Below, one piece after another: positions 12,801-23,361 of a stretch of DNA of 64,000 nucleotides (the first letter of the stretch is position 1; each line of letters opens with the position of its first letter). Source of the stretch: Plasmopara viticola. Taxonomy: Eukaryota; Oomycota; Peronosporomycetes; Peronosporales; Peronosporaceae. The notes beneath the pieces are model-generated. The model ran no database searches. It had not been told where the DNA came from and saw only the letters and a program-made list of their open reading frames with translations. The translations under genes were made by a program, and so were the position numbers. The stretch is from positions 372,001 to 436,000 of the forward strand of contig MBPM02000072.1 in NCBI GenBank assembly GCA_001695595.3, read 5' to 3'.

Positions 12801-12879
12801 CGAACCCTTCAGGAATTTACTTGAAAATTGTAAGAAATGCGCTCAGGGAGAAATTTAGGCCGGGCGGGGCGACGTATTC
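12801..12879 (-). promoter_or_regulatory. Candidate promoter boxes of canonical H3
   Basis: AACCCTTCAG (12803-12812) and GGCGGGGCGACGTATTC (12863-12879) recur in the same order upstream of the divergent H3-like gene. They are the best-conserved islands in this upstream region. Confidence 0.35.
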
Positions 12880-15800
12880 GTCAACCATACCCAAACAAAG
12901 CTATTTTCTCCCCTTGTCGCGGCTTCGTGTCTCTGAGCCACTCGCTCGCGCTGGCTCCCTATCCCAGGCCACCGGGCTAGCTTAGACGATTGTGTCGATA
13001 TTTGTATTGACCATTAAAAGCTGCAACCTGAATTTGGAAGGGTGTGCCATGTTTGACTTGATTTTAGTAAGGAAGTGTCACCGTTACGAGCAAATCGATC
13101 CACCAATCAACGTCTACTTGGTTTATCCCCTAATTAACGTACTTAAACGCACATTGTCATCAAGTATTTTATTCTGATTAAAGTATGATTACATTGGGTA
13201 GCAGTTATTGGCGTAAAATCGGCACTTTTAGACCTATTCTGCTTGAAGAACGGCCGAGTATATGACAGATGTGATATCGCGTGATAACAGTGTGAGTGAC
13301 AGAAGTCAGGTTGCCGTCCCATTGAAGTTTAGTCCACACCTAGTGCAACAAAGATAAATGAAATTTAGTGAATAAGAATCTTCACAAATGATGTAGTGGT
13401 CATGAAGCTGAGTTTCTGTGATGATAGCGATGGAAAAGGTGGTGCAGCACAGAAACCATCAATATTAGTACTGGGTTGTATATCGTAGATACTTAAATGG
13501 ATAAAGTCGTTGTCTTTATTGCATAATTAACGGCAGTAACTTCTAAAAAGTTATGAGTAGGGCTTAAACATGAATTTTGTATTAAAAAAAATGTATTTAG
13601 ATGGCGGGGTTGGTAAACATCACTCTAGCAGAAGCACAGTTCGTATTGCTTGGATGACTTGCTAGCTCTTATTGGCCTAAAGAGGTGCAATTGCCAATTA
13701 TCCCTGTCAATAATTTATCGTTGCTTAAATATAATGTTTCGGATACCCGATGACCTATCCTCTTCTGATGGAGCCTTGATTCTCGCTTATGCTACTTTCC
13801 CGCCACCCTTCGCGAAACTGTGTTGCTCAATGTGTTTTGCGGGTTTCTGTAGCCCGCACCTAATGCTGCACTTATAAACGATGTTCAACACATTTACTAC
13901 GCGTTTTTGCCGTATTCGGCAGCTGGTACTGCTAGCAAGAAATGTTGCCGTAAAAAATGTTCCAAATACATCACCACGTATACAAATTTAAGGATACCTG
14001 TACCGTCGTTGCATCCTGTATTTGTTTTTGCGTATCCTTGCTCCGGCTTGCTTTGGAACGTGACCTACCAAATCACTAAAGCGCGGTCCAGGTATCTCCT
14101 TGACCAGCCTGTCAATCCAAGGCTCTTGCGTTTAAAAACACGGCATGATTAAGATCAACTTATGCTTGTTAAGGTCATAAGCAAGACATTTGTTGTCAAT
14201 TTCCGCATTCTTCACGGCTAAGTCTGTTTCGATAATAGTAGCGTTCAAATTCGATCCACTAGCCAGTCAAATCGAACTACTTAGGTCTCCTAGAGCACCA
14301 GCCAGCCTTTTCTGGCTATCGCAATAGTTTGATGGTGAGCAAAACTTGTTAATGTCTACCAAGACTCGAAATAGGTTTTGGTGATTGCATGCATAGCAGC
14401 TCTCTATTGCTAATTGTTATTCCATGGAGAGCTGTCAAGCTCTCAGAGACTAAGCTTCTATGGTCATCGGCAAAAGTTTTTAACAGAAAAAGACTGTAGG
14501 GGCACCCCGCCCCTACGGATTTACCTCGCTCTGAAGCACGACTGCTGCAAATGACCCTTCAAAGCTCTCGGGCGAAGAGTAAGTTTACCTTTTATTAGGC
14601 ACGATTAACGTGTCTGCTTAGCACCAACAAAACAGCAGATAATGCTTTGATGTATCACATTCAAACAGCATTTTTATCGGTGGACACATGTACATCACTA
14701 TTTGGAGTCCTGTCGGAAAAGGAACCGTCATTGACGGTATACTCGACGAGGGAATCTCTTCGTCACTTAAAAAGCGATTTCATTTGGTAAATCTATCGTT
14801 GCTGCTTGCCTGTTAAAGATTTAATAGATACTTCGTTCCCTCAGTTAGTGAGTTTGCTTTAACCAAATGTATTGCTAGATATGTCATAGATACAGGACTT
14901 TGTGAAACACGAAGGTTTTCGACTCTTTGCTGGTTTAAAGGCCAAAAATATCTCAGATGGGATGTCCCTTTGATTTAATTATATTCTTGACATACACACC
15001 TTTTTGAAAGAAGGTGACTTATCTCAGCTTCATCGGCATCTTATGTTGCGCGTTGAACTAAAGCTCTGGTAGAATCTGCAGAATTGAGTATATGTTTCTT
15101 AAAAAGGATAGCCAGATGCGGTGTCGGGTGCGAGCTTCGGGTACGTAGTACTGTGTCTTTAGGCAATGGCCCAATTAGAAGAGCAATGCAAAACCATTAA
15201 TAAGTTTTTTCGCCAAATAGGCAAACAATATGGATTGCTTAAAGCAATCAAGACCGTCTTCTTATGCTTAAAAATAGACGAGTAGTAACGACTAATTTAA
15301 TTTCATTATAAATCAAATATTATGTGGCAGTGCTCCAATCTAGAAATGGTTGTGCTGCTTCACAAAATCTTCATTTGTTCATTTCACAGTGCACAAAATT
15401 CGGGTTAAAATTTTAATGAGGAAGTCAGCCAAACGACATGTTGGCGTAGCGAGCAATTACACGCTCGGAGACGAAAAATGAATTCTCAAAGCCTAAAAGC
15501 AATGGAGCTGCGGCAACCAGTGCATGCCTCAGCCAAATTTATTGAAGTCGTTGGAGCTACCATTTGCCAGCTGATGGATAGCATCTATCAAATGTTGTTT
15601 ACATGTGGCATTAAAGCAAAAACCACTTAGGGCACCGCACGAGACCAAATCTTGTATTTCCTCCACTTTTTCTCGATACAGCGATCGAGCACACTATAAC
15701 ATGAAGAGTAACGTCGTCACCAGAATCGATCTGTGTGAGAGCGACAGAGTGTTTGCAAATTTTTTGACTTAATCAGAACTTTTAAAAGCTTCGTCAAGAC

Positions 15801-18248
15801 TGCCTTGATGTTGTAAATGCTCTTGAGATTATTAGGCTCAGTGCTCGACAAGGCTACAGTTTCCGTGCTAAAGCTACATGCGCGTATGCGACGAGCCGCG
15901 CTCATGTCTAGGTCGCTGGTGACCGCTCGGAACGCAGTGCTCTGAAGGCCATGCTTCAACAATCCATTGGCCAGCCAGAGATGTATTGTTGAATGCCAGC
16001 AACAGCCCAAGCAGAGACTTTAAGCTCTTCTTCTTTTGCACCAAGCTCTCGTAAAGGCATTCATCGTGCTCAGATTCTTTATAAGGCATGACATTTCAGT
16101 CAAGGCTCGTAATGCCGATAATTAGCCCAAGCCGTCGCTTTTCTTTACCTGCCAGGCCGGATTTGTGGTCCGCAATGGACATCTACGTAACCCAATAAGC
16201 GGGTGCCCGTGAATTGCGTTGAGAGCTAGCGAGAATTGAATGATGTTGCCGCTCGGGCGAACAAGTAGCTCGCTCATCACACTGGAATTTGTGGTTTACC
16301 TGCAGATCAAGAATCAAGCGAAGCTTTATCTGCTTGGGTGCCCTTGCTCGTTATTGCGGCAATAAGTAAAGAATCGGCTCATTGACACAAAGCTTCTTCT
16401 GCAGAATGGGAGCAGGATGCGCGGACTTCACCGATCACTTCGAGTTGCTTTTCCAAATGACAATTACTCGCATTAGGTGAGGACGGAACGCGCGGCTAAA
16501 GTTAAAATCTCAACAAGTGACACGTCTTCTCCAATGCGTGCTGTAAATCACGACAAGTTGTGAAGTGCTTTACAAAAGAATTTCGTATCTGTTGACTAAA
16601 CAAAATTTTCTTGTCTGGAACTCGAAGTTTAAACGTGGCAAAAACCAAAAGCGAAGATACGCTTAGTTGTGGCTCTATTGCGACTGTGCACGTCTTGAAC
16701 GATAAAAAAGACGTATTCGCTGGGCAGCTCCTCGCACTTAGCAATACGAGCCAACACATGCAAAAAGTCACCCTCCAAAAAATAAGTAAAAAGCTCTTTT
16801 TAGCAACTTTTTCACGTTAATTGTGCAGTGCGAAGATGAGATTTGATAAGTACCAAAAGGTATGTTTGACTAACATCACTAATCTCTTCAAGACGATTTA
16901 ATGCGTAGATCATTGGCATACGAGAGCAAATAGAGTAAATGCTTTCATTACCGACTTGAAAGTTGTCGGCATTTCTAAAGGCGACGCATTCTCGTTGATG
17001 AGGTCGCGAAGTTATAAGACTAAAAGGAAACATTTTGTAAAGGCACCAATGCAGTTGTTGGCTTAACTGTCTCGACGCCAGCTCGCTTAATTACGCTGGA
17101 AACGCGTGTCCGCGTGTCCAGGAAGCTCCGGAGGCAAGTTCTTGAGGGGTTGTCCCAGGATGGAGGCGCATGACCTAAAATCTGAATACTGAAATAAGCT
17201 TTGCGACTCTATGTTGTGATGTGCGTTGCGGTTCATACAGTTGTTGTGTAGGTTTCAAGAAGAAGTGCAAGTCACCTAGTCGATAATTTTTTTGACTTAT
17301 TTGAAAATAAAGAGTTAAAGTTTGAAAGGAGGAGGAGCTGACCAGGGTAGCACGGACCCAGCATATGTCGCATCGATCGGGAAATCCATATTGTGTGGCA
17401 CAAGTTGAGTGACATTTCGACATGAACAAAATGGCAGTACCACTGCTTATGCATGTTGGTAGAAATCAAGATACTAAATGAATGTGTAGTAGATTTACTC
17501 TAAAAAGGCGCTTATGTTTTGATCTAAATGTAGGTCAGGAAACTAACAACTGGTTTGAGACTAAAGCTAACTCTTGGAGTCACGCACATATCGATCGACA
17601 CATCGTACTGACTTTATATATGAAACGAATGCCAGAGACCTTGAACTACGCTCTTTACGCCAAAACCAACGTTAACCTCGCTGCAATGGAAATTGCGGAT
17701 TTTACCGCTTTTATTTTTGATAACGCGGTCGATAAGGATTCGACGGCTTGTATAAAGTATCTTTTGATAAAAAAAAGCTACCACCAACAAGGTACTAGAC
17801 GAATTTATTCACAAGTAGTCGGAATGTTGATGCGTACATGGCCATTTTTATATCATTTATATATGATTCTTTTGTAAATGTTGATACAAGCCACAGAGGC
17901 CGCAAAATAGTTGATTTCACTGTGTATCTTAAGTCCATTGGCACAACAATGTTTTGCCATCGACTTGAAAGAATTTTCTGGATTTTGAACTAGTCATGGC
18001 ACTACGTACTTTACACAAGTTGCAACAACTCTTGTATTGCATTCACAATAAAAAAATGTTTTTAAATTAAGTGGAGTAGATGTTGCGGCAAGAACATACC
18101 TCATGCGTGAGACGTGCCGATGTTTATGTATAGAAAGGAGCTTGGACTGCAGGAGCTGCCATTAAGTGTAAAGTCATTTTAGATGCAACCATCTGTAAAA
18201 AAAATCGCATGCGGCCCCTCCACAAGATCACTATTTTTTTCAGATATT
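12880..18248. other. Gene-poor stretch, repeat relics
   Basis: No intact gene is supported. Frames at 15717-16089 (minus) and 17482-17877 (plus, 131 codons) are the longest; neither has a domain I recognise and neither joins neighbouring exons convincingly. The hairpin-bearing repeat at 14427-14516 lies inside and is listed separately. Confidence 0.55.
14427..14516 (+). repeat. Hairpin-bearing dispersed repeat, copy 2
   Basis: A 28-bp box (14427-14454) differs from that at 4412 by a few bases and itself folds (GAGAGCT/AGCTCTC). It is followed by a perfect hairpin: GTAGGGGC (14496-14503), loop ACCCC, GCCCCTAC (14509-14516). The stem sequence differs from copy 1 but pairing is kept. A TG precedes the stem, as at an LTR 5' end. 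Confidence 0.45.
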
Positions 18249-19748
18249 TCATTGTTCTTGCGCAGATATTGTGCCAGTTGTCTCTTTATCTAACAAGGTT
18301 GCATCGCACGATTCCGATCTCGCCAAGTTGCCGTAATAGGCGATCATGACCTTAAGTTGCTTGTTCAGAAAAACTCGTTCGCACTCTACAAGCTCGCCTG
18401 GCGTCAGCGCGTCTAAGTCTTGTGGGGGCGTACCTCGTGGAAGGTAATAGGCGATATTCTTGGACACGAGACGAGTCTGTGCAAACAGGTCTAGCCCGGA
18501 AACCCCACTCACGAGCATGTCTTCCAGCTTGAATTGTTTTCGACGATACTTCACGCCTCCCCACGGTGGCGATAGAAACACGACATCGGCCTTGAGCGTA
18601 GGCAAGAGGTCAATGGAGTTACCAACAATAAAGTCGATTTTGTTTGCGACGCCGTAGATAGTAGCGTTGTGTTTTGCCATGCGTATCTTTTCTGGATCAA
18701 TGTCGATAGCAATAACTTGCTTGCATGTTGTTGCCAGCTGGATCACATTGCCGCCGCAGCCCGAGAATGGATCGATCACAACGTCGCACGCAAGGCGCTT
18801 CGCAATATGTTCTGCGATAATTTGGGGCGTCACCTGTTAATAGCAACACTTAAAACCTCCGTCATTCATCACACAACAAACGCAGGACAGATTACATACC
18901 GAGTACCAGCTTTCGTGGTCGAGCTGGATATTTTCGTCAAATTTTTCAAACAGCGTGTGCCTTTGCACGTAAAACTTGACAACATCCTTTGGGACTGCAA
19001 GCAATTAGTTGTAACTACTGAACACGCCTAGATGATTTGCATCCATACGTCAAAACGTACCTGGATACCTGATTTTCTTTGCCTTGTGAGAGGTTTTGTC
19101 TTGCTTGGCATTGCAGATTACACTCTGCTCCCGCGGTTTGGCGTCTTCAACGATCTCTACTTGCTGTACAACACGCTCCGCTACTTCTCCGTCCGAATCA
19201 TAGACCACACGAACTTTGTCAACGACAGTTGTCACCAGTAGTGGCGAATTCCGTCTATCGATTACTTTCTCGTCTAATGCATCACTAACATTCCCCTTTT
19301 CCTCATCAAAATCCAATTGTCCCCGTTCCGATGAACAAGTTTCGCTTCCACCACCATCAGCCTCTTTCGTATCAAAAAGCTGTTCACGTTCCTGACGTGA
19401 TCGCTTACGTGTTTTCGATATCTTGGACCTCGAACTACCGCCAAAAGTGAGAGGTAAACTTCCCACCATTCCCGCTGCCTTCATTTCCTCTTTCAGTTGA
19501 TCGCGTGCAGCTTTGTATAGGTCCATGCACGAATCTCCTTGCTCCACCTCGACTTCGTCACCATCCAGTCTACGCTTTTTCTTTTCTTTTCTATTCTTCT
19601 CAAGCTGCAAGCACACCGACAATTGCATCACCATGCGCACATTTTTATTAGCATTTCAGTCCATACACTGTTAATTCAATCATTCACATTCTACCTCGTG
19701 GGCCGGCGTCTTGCGGCTGCGCAGTCGCACTTCCGTGACCAGCACCAT
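18249..19748 (-). CDS. TGS1: Trimethylguanosine synthase, four exons
   Basis: Exons (minus strand) 19748-19695, 19604-19061, 18994-18900 and 18833-18249 join in frame to 425 aa; introns are 90, 66 and 66 nt. The start is ATG 19748 (MVLVTEVRLRSRKT); the frame otherwise opens at a GTG inside intron 1. The N-terminal half is charged and Lys-rich (EKNRKEKKKRR), likely nuclear. The methyltransferase domain starts at KFYVQRHTLFEKFD and has the SAM-binding DPFSGCGGN (about 252-260) and the catalytic SPPWGG (about 319-324), whose Trp stacks on m7G. The enzyme dimethylates the 2-amino group of m7G caps on snRNAs and snoRNAs. It is divergent from the SEL1-like gene with an 85-bp gap. Confidence 0.92.
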
Positions 19749-19833
19749 GATCGATTTCTAACGCCTATTTATTGGCTATTAAATCTAGCGATTTCCACCA
19801 ATCCAAACACAGTAAAGCTATCATTATATCTCG
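19749..19833. promoter_or_regulatory. Shared bidirectional promoter of TGS1 and the SEL1-like gene
   Basis: Only 85 bp lie between the two divergent ATGs. The segment is AT-rich and contains a CCAAT-type string (CACCAATCC). Both core promoters must fit here or within coding sequence. Confidence 0.55.
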
Positions 19834-22800
19834 ATGCGCGTCTTCAACGTGATAGTGAGACTTGTAGCAGCGTTATCGAGTTCAAGCGCACAAGTGCAAG
19901 ACGTCACATGGCTTACAGGCTCTTCTTTGACGACGTGGCATGCTATATCCGCGCCATCCGTGTGCATACTCGACCTTTTCCATTTTGGAGTTCGATTTTC
20001 CGCATTTCCATTCAAACCGCAAGATGTTTTCAAGTGGCAATTGATTGCTAGACGGGTAAAAGGGTGGAGACCTGGTACTATTGTAGCCTCCGATCAATTA
20101 AAAGTAGCACCATTGACTCGGAAAGCGAGCGAGCAGAAAGCTGAAAAGGAGTCAGATAAATTAGGCGAAGAAGGACTGAAATGTGCAGTTGATGCCGAGT
20201 TTTGTATTCCAAAGCTAGTGGGCATTCGCTTGCCGAACGTTGATACGAAAAACTTGGAAGGGTCCTCATTGTTAAAAGACCACAGTATTGTGCTAAATTT
20301 TGAGCTTTCAACCAACCAACCTGATGCAAATACGAAGGACGAGATCGATGGCTGGGTAATGTTTACTGAATATATTGGAGATGAGCTGGAAGGCACGTGG
20401 TCAGATGATGGACGCGAGTTGGTCATTCGAATCAAGGACATTGATGCAAAGAGAGTGAAACCTATGCGAGAGTTTATGCAAGGGCTGCTGCATACAACTA
20501 TTGTCACTACAGGAAAGGAAGCAAGTCGAGGTGGTCAGAAAACGAATATGTACATGTATGAAGGGTTGCAGAATTTACGGATTGAGCTGGACGGTGTTTA
20601 TGCGATTGGACTTTTGCTTCATGATAAAGTGATCCTTTGGTCACCGGAGGTCTCGGTTGTGCCGTGCGATACATCGTTTCTTGTGTTGAATCCCATGCGT
20701 GCTACTGCACATAGTACGGAGGGCATTATGGGTGAAGCGCTCAATGACATAAAGCCTAGTTATGCTATTGATGGAGTGTTGACGCATGGAGGCGAAGAAG
20801 CGTTTATGCTACCGCATACTTCGTTTCACATCGACACCCCTGGCTCCTGGAGTTTAACTTTTTGGGTCTTCTTGATTGAGGATTCTACGGGCAATTTTCG
20901 AACGTTGTTTTTTAATGGGAATGGTGAAAATCAGCAGCGGACACCGTCGGCTTGGTGGAAACCAAACGAGCGTCGACTTGTATTGCGAGTAAGTACAATC
21001 AATAGTGCCGACATTGGACTGGAAAGCAACGGCGAGCTACCTTTAAATGAATGGGTCTACATGGGCTTTACATTTGTAAACTGCTCTGACGCCACGACGC
21101 ACGAAGCATGTCCATCTAAGAAAAGCAATAATAGCTGGTACTACTCGTATTCTCTTTACATCGATGGATTGCTCGATACGGAGGTACACGTTCATGAACC
21201 TGTAATTGCAAACACTGGTCCCTTGTACATTGGCAAAGGACCGTGGACAGATGGAATGCGTGGTTTCACGAGCAACTTGAAAGTATTCTCAGCTCCAATC
21301 TCTTCTGAGGAACATCGCAAACTGTACTTTTCAAAGAGGCACTTGCACAAAAACTTTACGGATTGTCGCCCAAATTTGGCATTTGAAGCCGAGATGAAGG
21401 ACCCAGCAATGCAGATATCCTACTTATCCCAGTGCTTTGATTCTAGATCCAATTATCTCGACAGAAGTTCGGATTATAACAATGATTTCGCACCTGGGAA
21501 ATTAATCTCAGTTACAGATTTATGCGATCCCGATGCCTGGGATTTGCTTGTGGTAGCTGCTGACAACGGGCATCCAACAGCGTGTCGAGAAGTCGGTCAA
21601 GCATACTTGTATGGAGTATTTGAAGCTCGACATCAATGCTCAGCATCAGTGTCTGTTCGGCAAAATTTGACCCTTGCAGGAAAGTTCCTTGCTCACGCGT
21701 TCCGTCGTGGAGTGTATAGCACTGGAAAGTCTCTGGCGCTCTTGCTCGCAGTAGCGAGTGAGACTGAAATGTTTGATGGCGACCACCTCGACTTGCTGTC
21801 AACGGGCCTTTTACATTTCGCTGCAGCCAGTGGTGAGAAAGATGCGTTTGCGATGCTAGGGCATCGATATAGTATGATTGATGTGGAAATCGCGACATAT
21901 TGCTATCGTCACGCGGCTGATGAAGCGGCAAAGGACTACCACCAGCTTGGGAAACAACCGCTGCATGAAATGACGCGACTGTATGACTCGTATGAAAGAG
22001 ATATCACGGTAGGCGAGCGAGGAGACGATGATGAGTTGATTCAGTTTCAGAAGCTACGCGCTGATCGTGGCGACGTTGAGGCGATGGTAGCCATGGGGGA
22101 CCTTTACTACTGGGGGGCTCATGGAGTCTTGCGGGATCATGAGCAAGCATACAAGTATTTTCATCAAGCAGCTACTGCAGGCGATGTCAATGCTCAGTCA
22201 GCAGTGGCTGGAATGCTTTTAAAAGGGGAAGGAATTGCTCAAGACAATTTGACGGCTATCGAGTGGTACGAAAAAGCTTCAAGAAAAAATCATACGCGAG
22301 CATTAAACGGATTAGGCTTTATCCATTTTCATGGTAGCGGCGGCGTTGCTGAGAACAAGACGCTTGCACTTGAATACTTTGAGCGTGCTACAGCAAATGG
22401 AGTCGATGGTGACAGCATTTATAACGCTGGGCATTGTCATGCTATGGGACTTGGTACAAGTGCGAACATCAGTCGTGCAATGCAATATTTCGAGCTAGCT
22501 GCTAGCAAATTCGGCCACTTTGATGCCATCTTCAAACTTGGCAAGATTTATTACACAGGGGTACCAATGGAAGTGTCACGAGATTGTAAGAAGGCTCTTG
22601 AATACTTGAAAGCAGCATCTAATAGTGGGCAATGGGGTTACGTCGTGAGAAGAGGCTTTACTTTATACACCAACAGTGAGTTTGAGCGTGCTGCCGTAGT
22701 GTATCATGAAGCACGTGAGCTTGGGTATCCCGTGGCAACCAGCAATTTAGCTTTCCTCTATGACCAGCATCTTTTGCAACAAGGAAGTGTGGCAAGCGAG

Positions 22801-23322
22801 CGGCGAGCGCTGAAGTATTTGTTGTTGGCAAATAAGGAAAATGGCGACAAAGAAACTCTTGTGCGTATTGGAGATTATCATTACTACGGACTGGCTGGAT
22901 TGCGTCAAGACCCAATAGTCGCTCTTAGATGGTACAGTCGTGCTAGCGCTGAGGATGCCGCTGTCGGCGCTTTTAATGTTGGTCAAATGTATGAGTTTGG
23001 CGATGGTGTCGAAGCTCATTTAGAACGTGCACATCGGTATTATAATCGAGCATTGGAGCTTGCGGCTGAAAATACGGAAAGGCAGATGGCTATTCACTTT
23101 GCTTTAGCCAGACTTGTCATCCGTAGCTGGTTGCACACCACTTTTCTAGATAAAATTTTCGATCTTGGTGGATCAATTTTGAAATCGAGCAATGTAGCTA
23201 AAGACTCAACGGGGATGTTTAATGCGACCATGAGCTACTCTGCTGGTGTGTTTTTCATGTTGATCACCACAGTAGCGATCTTCTGTTTCTCGATCGGTTG
23301 GTGGTATTTTCACTTTAAATAA
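19834..23322 (+). CDS. SEL1-repeat ER membrane protein with a LamG-type domain (SEL1L/HRD3-like)
   Basis: One uninterrupted exon of 1162 aa. The N-terminus (MRVFNVIVRLVAALSSSSAQ) looks like a signal peptide. Residues about 305-495 form a concanavalin/LamG-like fold (SWSLTFWVFL, NEWVYMGFTF, YSLYIDGLLDTEV, PLYIGKGPW). From about 579 to 1082 there are many SEL1 repeats (for example AMVAMGDLYYWG, ALEYFERATANG). A single membrane helix ends the protein (AGVFFMLITTVAIFCFSIGWW, about 1137-1157) with a four-residue tail. Multiple N-x-S/T sites fit a lumenal protein. SEL1L/HRD3 recruits misfolded glycoproteins to the HRD1 ligase for ER-associated degradation, and this topology matches. The LamG part is not typical of animal or yeast SEL1L. 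Its stop lies 39 bp from the WDR24 stop. Confidence 0.82.
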   Translation: MRVFNVIVRLVAALSSSSAQVQDVTWLTGSSLTTWHAISAPSVCILDLFHFGVRFSAFPFKPQDVFKWQLIARRVKGWRPGTIVASDQLKVAPLTRKASEQKAEKESDKLGEEGLKCAVDAEFCIPKLVGIRLPNVDTKNLEGSSLLKDHSIVLNFELSTNQPDANTKDEIDGWVMFTEYIGDELEGTWSDDGRELVIRIKDIDAKRVKPMREFMQGLLHTTIVTTGKEASRGGQKTNMYMYEGLQNLRIELDGVYAIGLLLHDKVILWSPEVSVVPCDTSFLVLNPMRATAHSTEGIMGEALNDIKPSYAIDGVLTHGGEEAFMLPHTSFHIDTPGSWSLTFWVFLIEDSTGNFRTLFFNGNGENQQRTPSAWWKPNERRLVLRVSTINSADIGLESNGELPLNEWVYMGFTFVNCSDATTHEACPSKKSNNSWYYSYSLYIDGLLDTEVHVHEPVIANTGPLYIGKGPWTDGMRGFTSNLKVFSAPISSEEHRKLYFSKRHLHKNFTDCRPNLAFEAEMKDPAMQISYLSQCFDSRSNYLDRSSDYNNDFAPGKLISVTDLCDPDAWDLLVVAADNGHPTACREVGQAYLYGVFEARHQCSASVSVRQNLTLAGKFLAHAFRRGVYSTGKSLALLLAVASETEMFDGDHLDLLSTGLLHFAAASGEKDAFAMLGHRYSMIDVEIATYCYRHAADEAAKDYHQLGKQPLHEMTRLYDSYERDITVGERGDDDELIQFQKLRADRGDVEAMVAMGDLYYWGAHGVLRDHEQAYKYFHQAATAGDVNAQSAVAGMLLKGEGIAQDNLTAIEWYEKASRKNHTRALNGLGFIHFHGSGGVAENKTLALEYFERATANGVDGDSIYNAGHCHAMGLGTSANISRAMQYFELAASKFGHFDAIFKLGKIYYTGVPMEVSRDCKKALEYLKAASNSGQWGYVVRRGFTLYTNSEFERAAVVYHEARELGYPVATSNLAFLYDQHLLQQGSVASERRALKYLLLANKENGDKETLVRIGDYHYYGLAGLRQDPIVALRWYSRASAEDAAVGAFNVGQMYEFGDGVEAHLERAHRYYNRALELAAENTERQMAIHFALARLVIRSWLHTTFLDKIFDLGGSILKSSNVAKDSTGMFNATMSYSAGVFFMLITTVAIFCFSIGWWYFHFK

Positions 23323-23361
23323 TTCTTTAAATGTCCGTCACTAAAAACAACAAGTTCTGCC

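Noticed and set aside
17482..17877. 131-codon plus-strand frame
   Set aside because: It is an isolated frame in repeat-rich DNA with no motif, signal peptide or conserved pattern.
19539..20051. 170-codon plus-strand frame across the TGS1/SEL1-like gap
   Set aside because: It overlaps both better-supported genes; TGS1 exons and the SEL1-like start explain the region.
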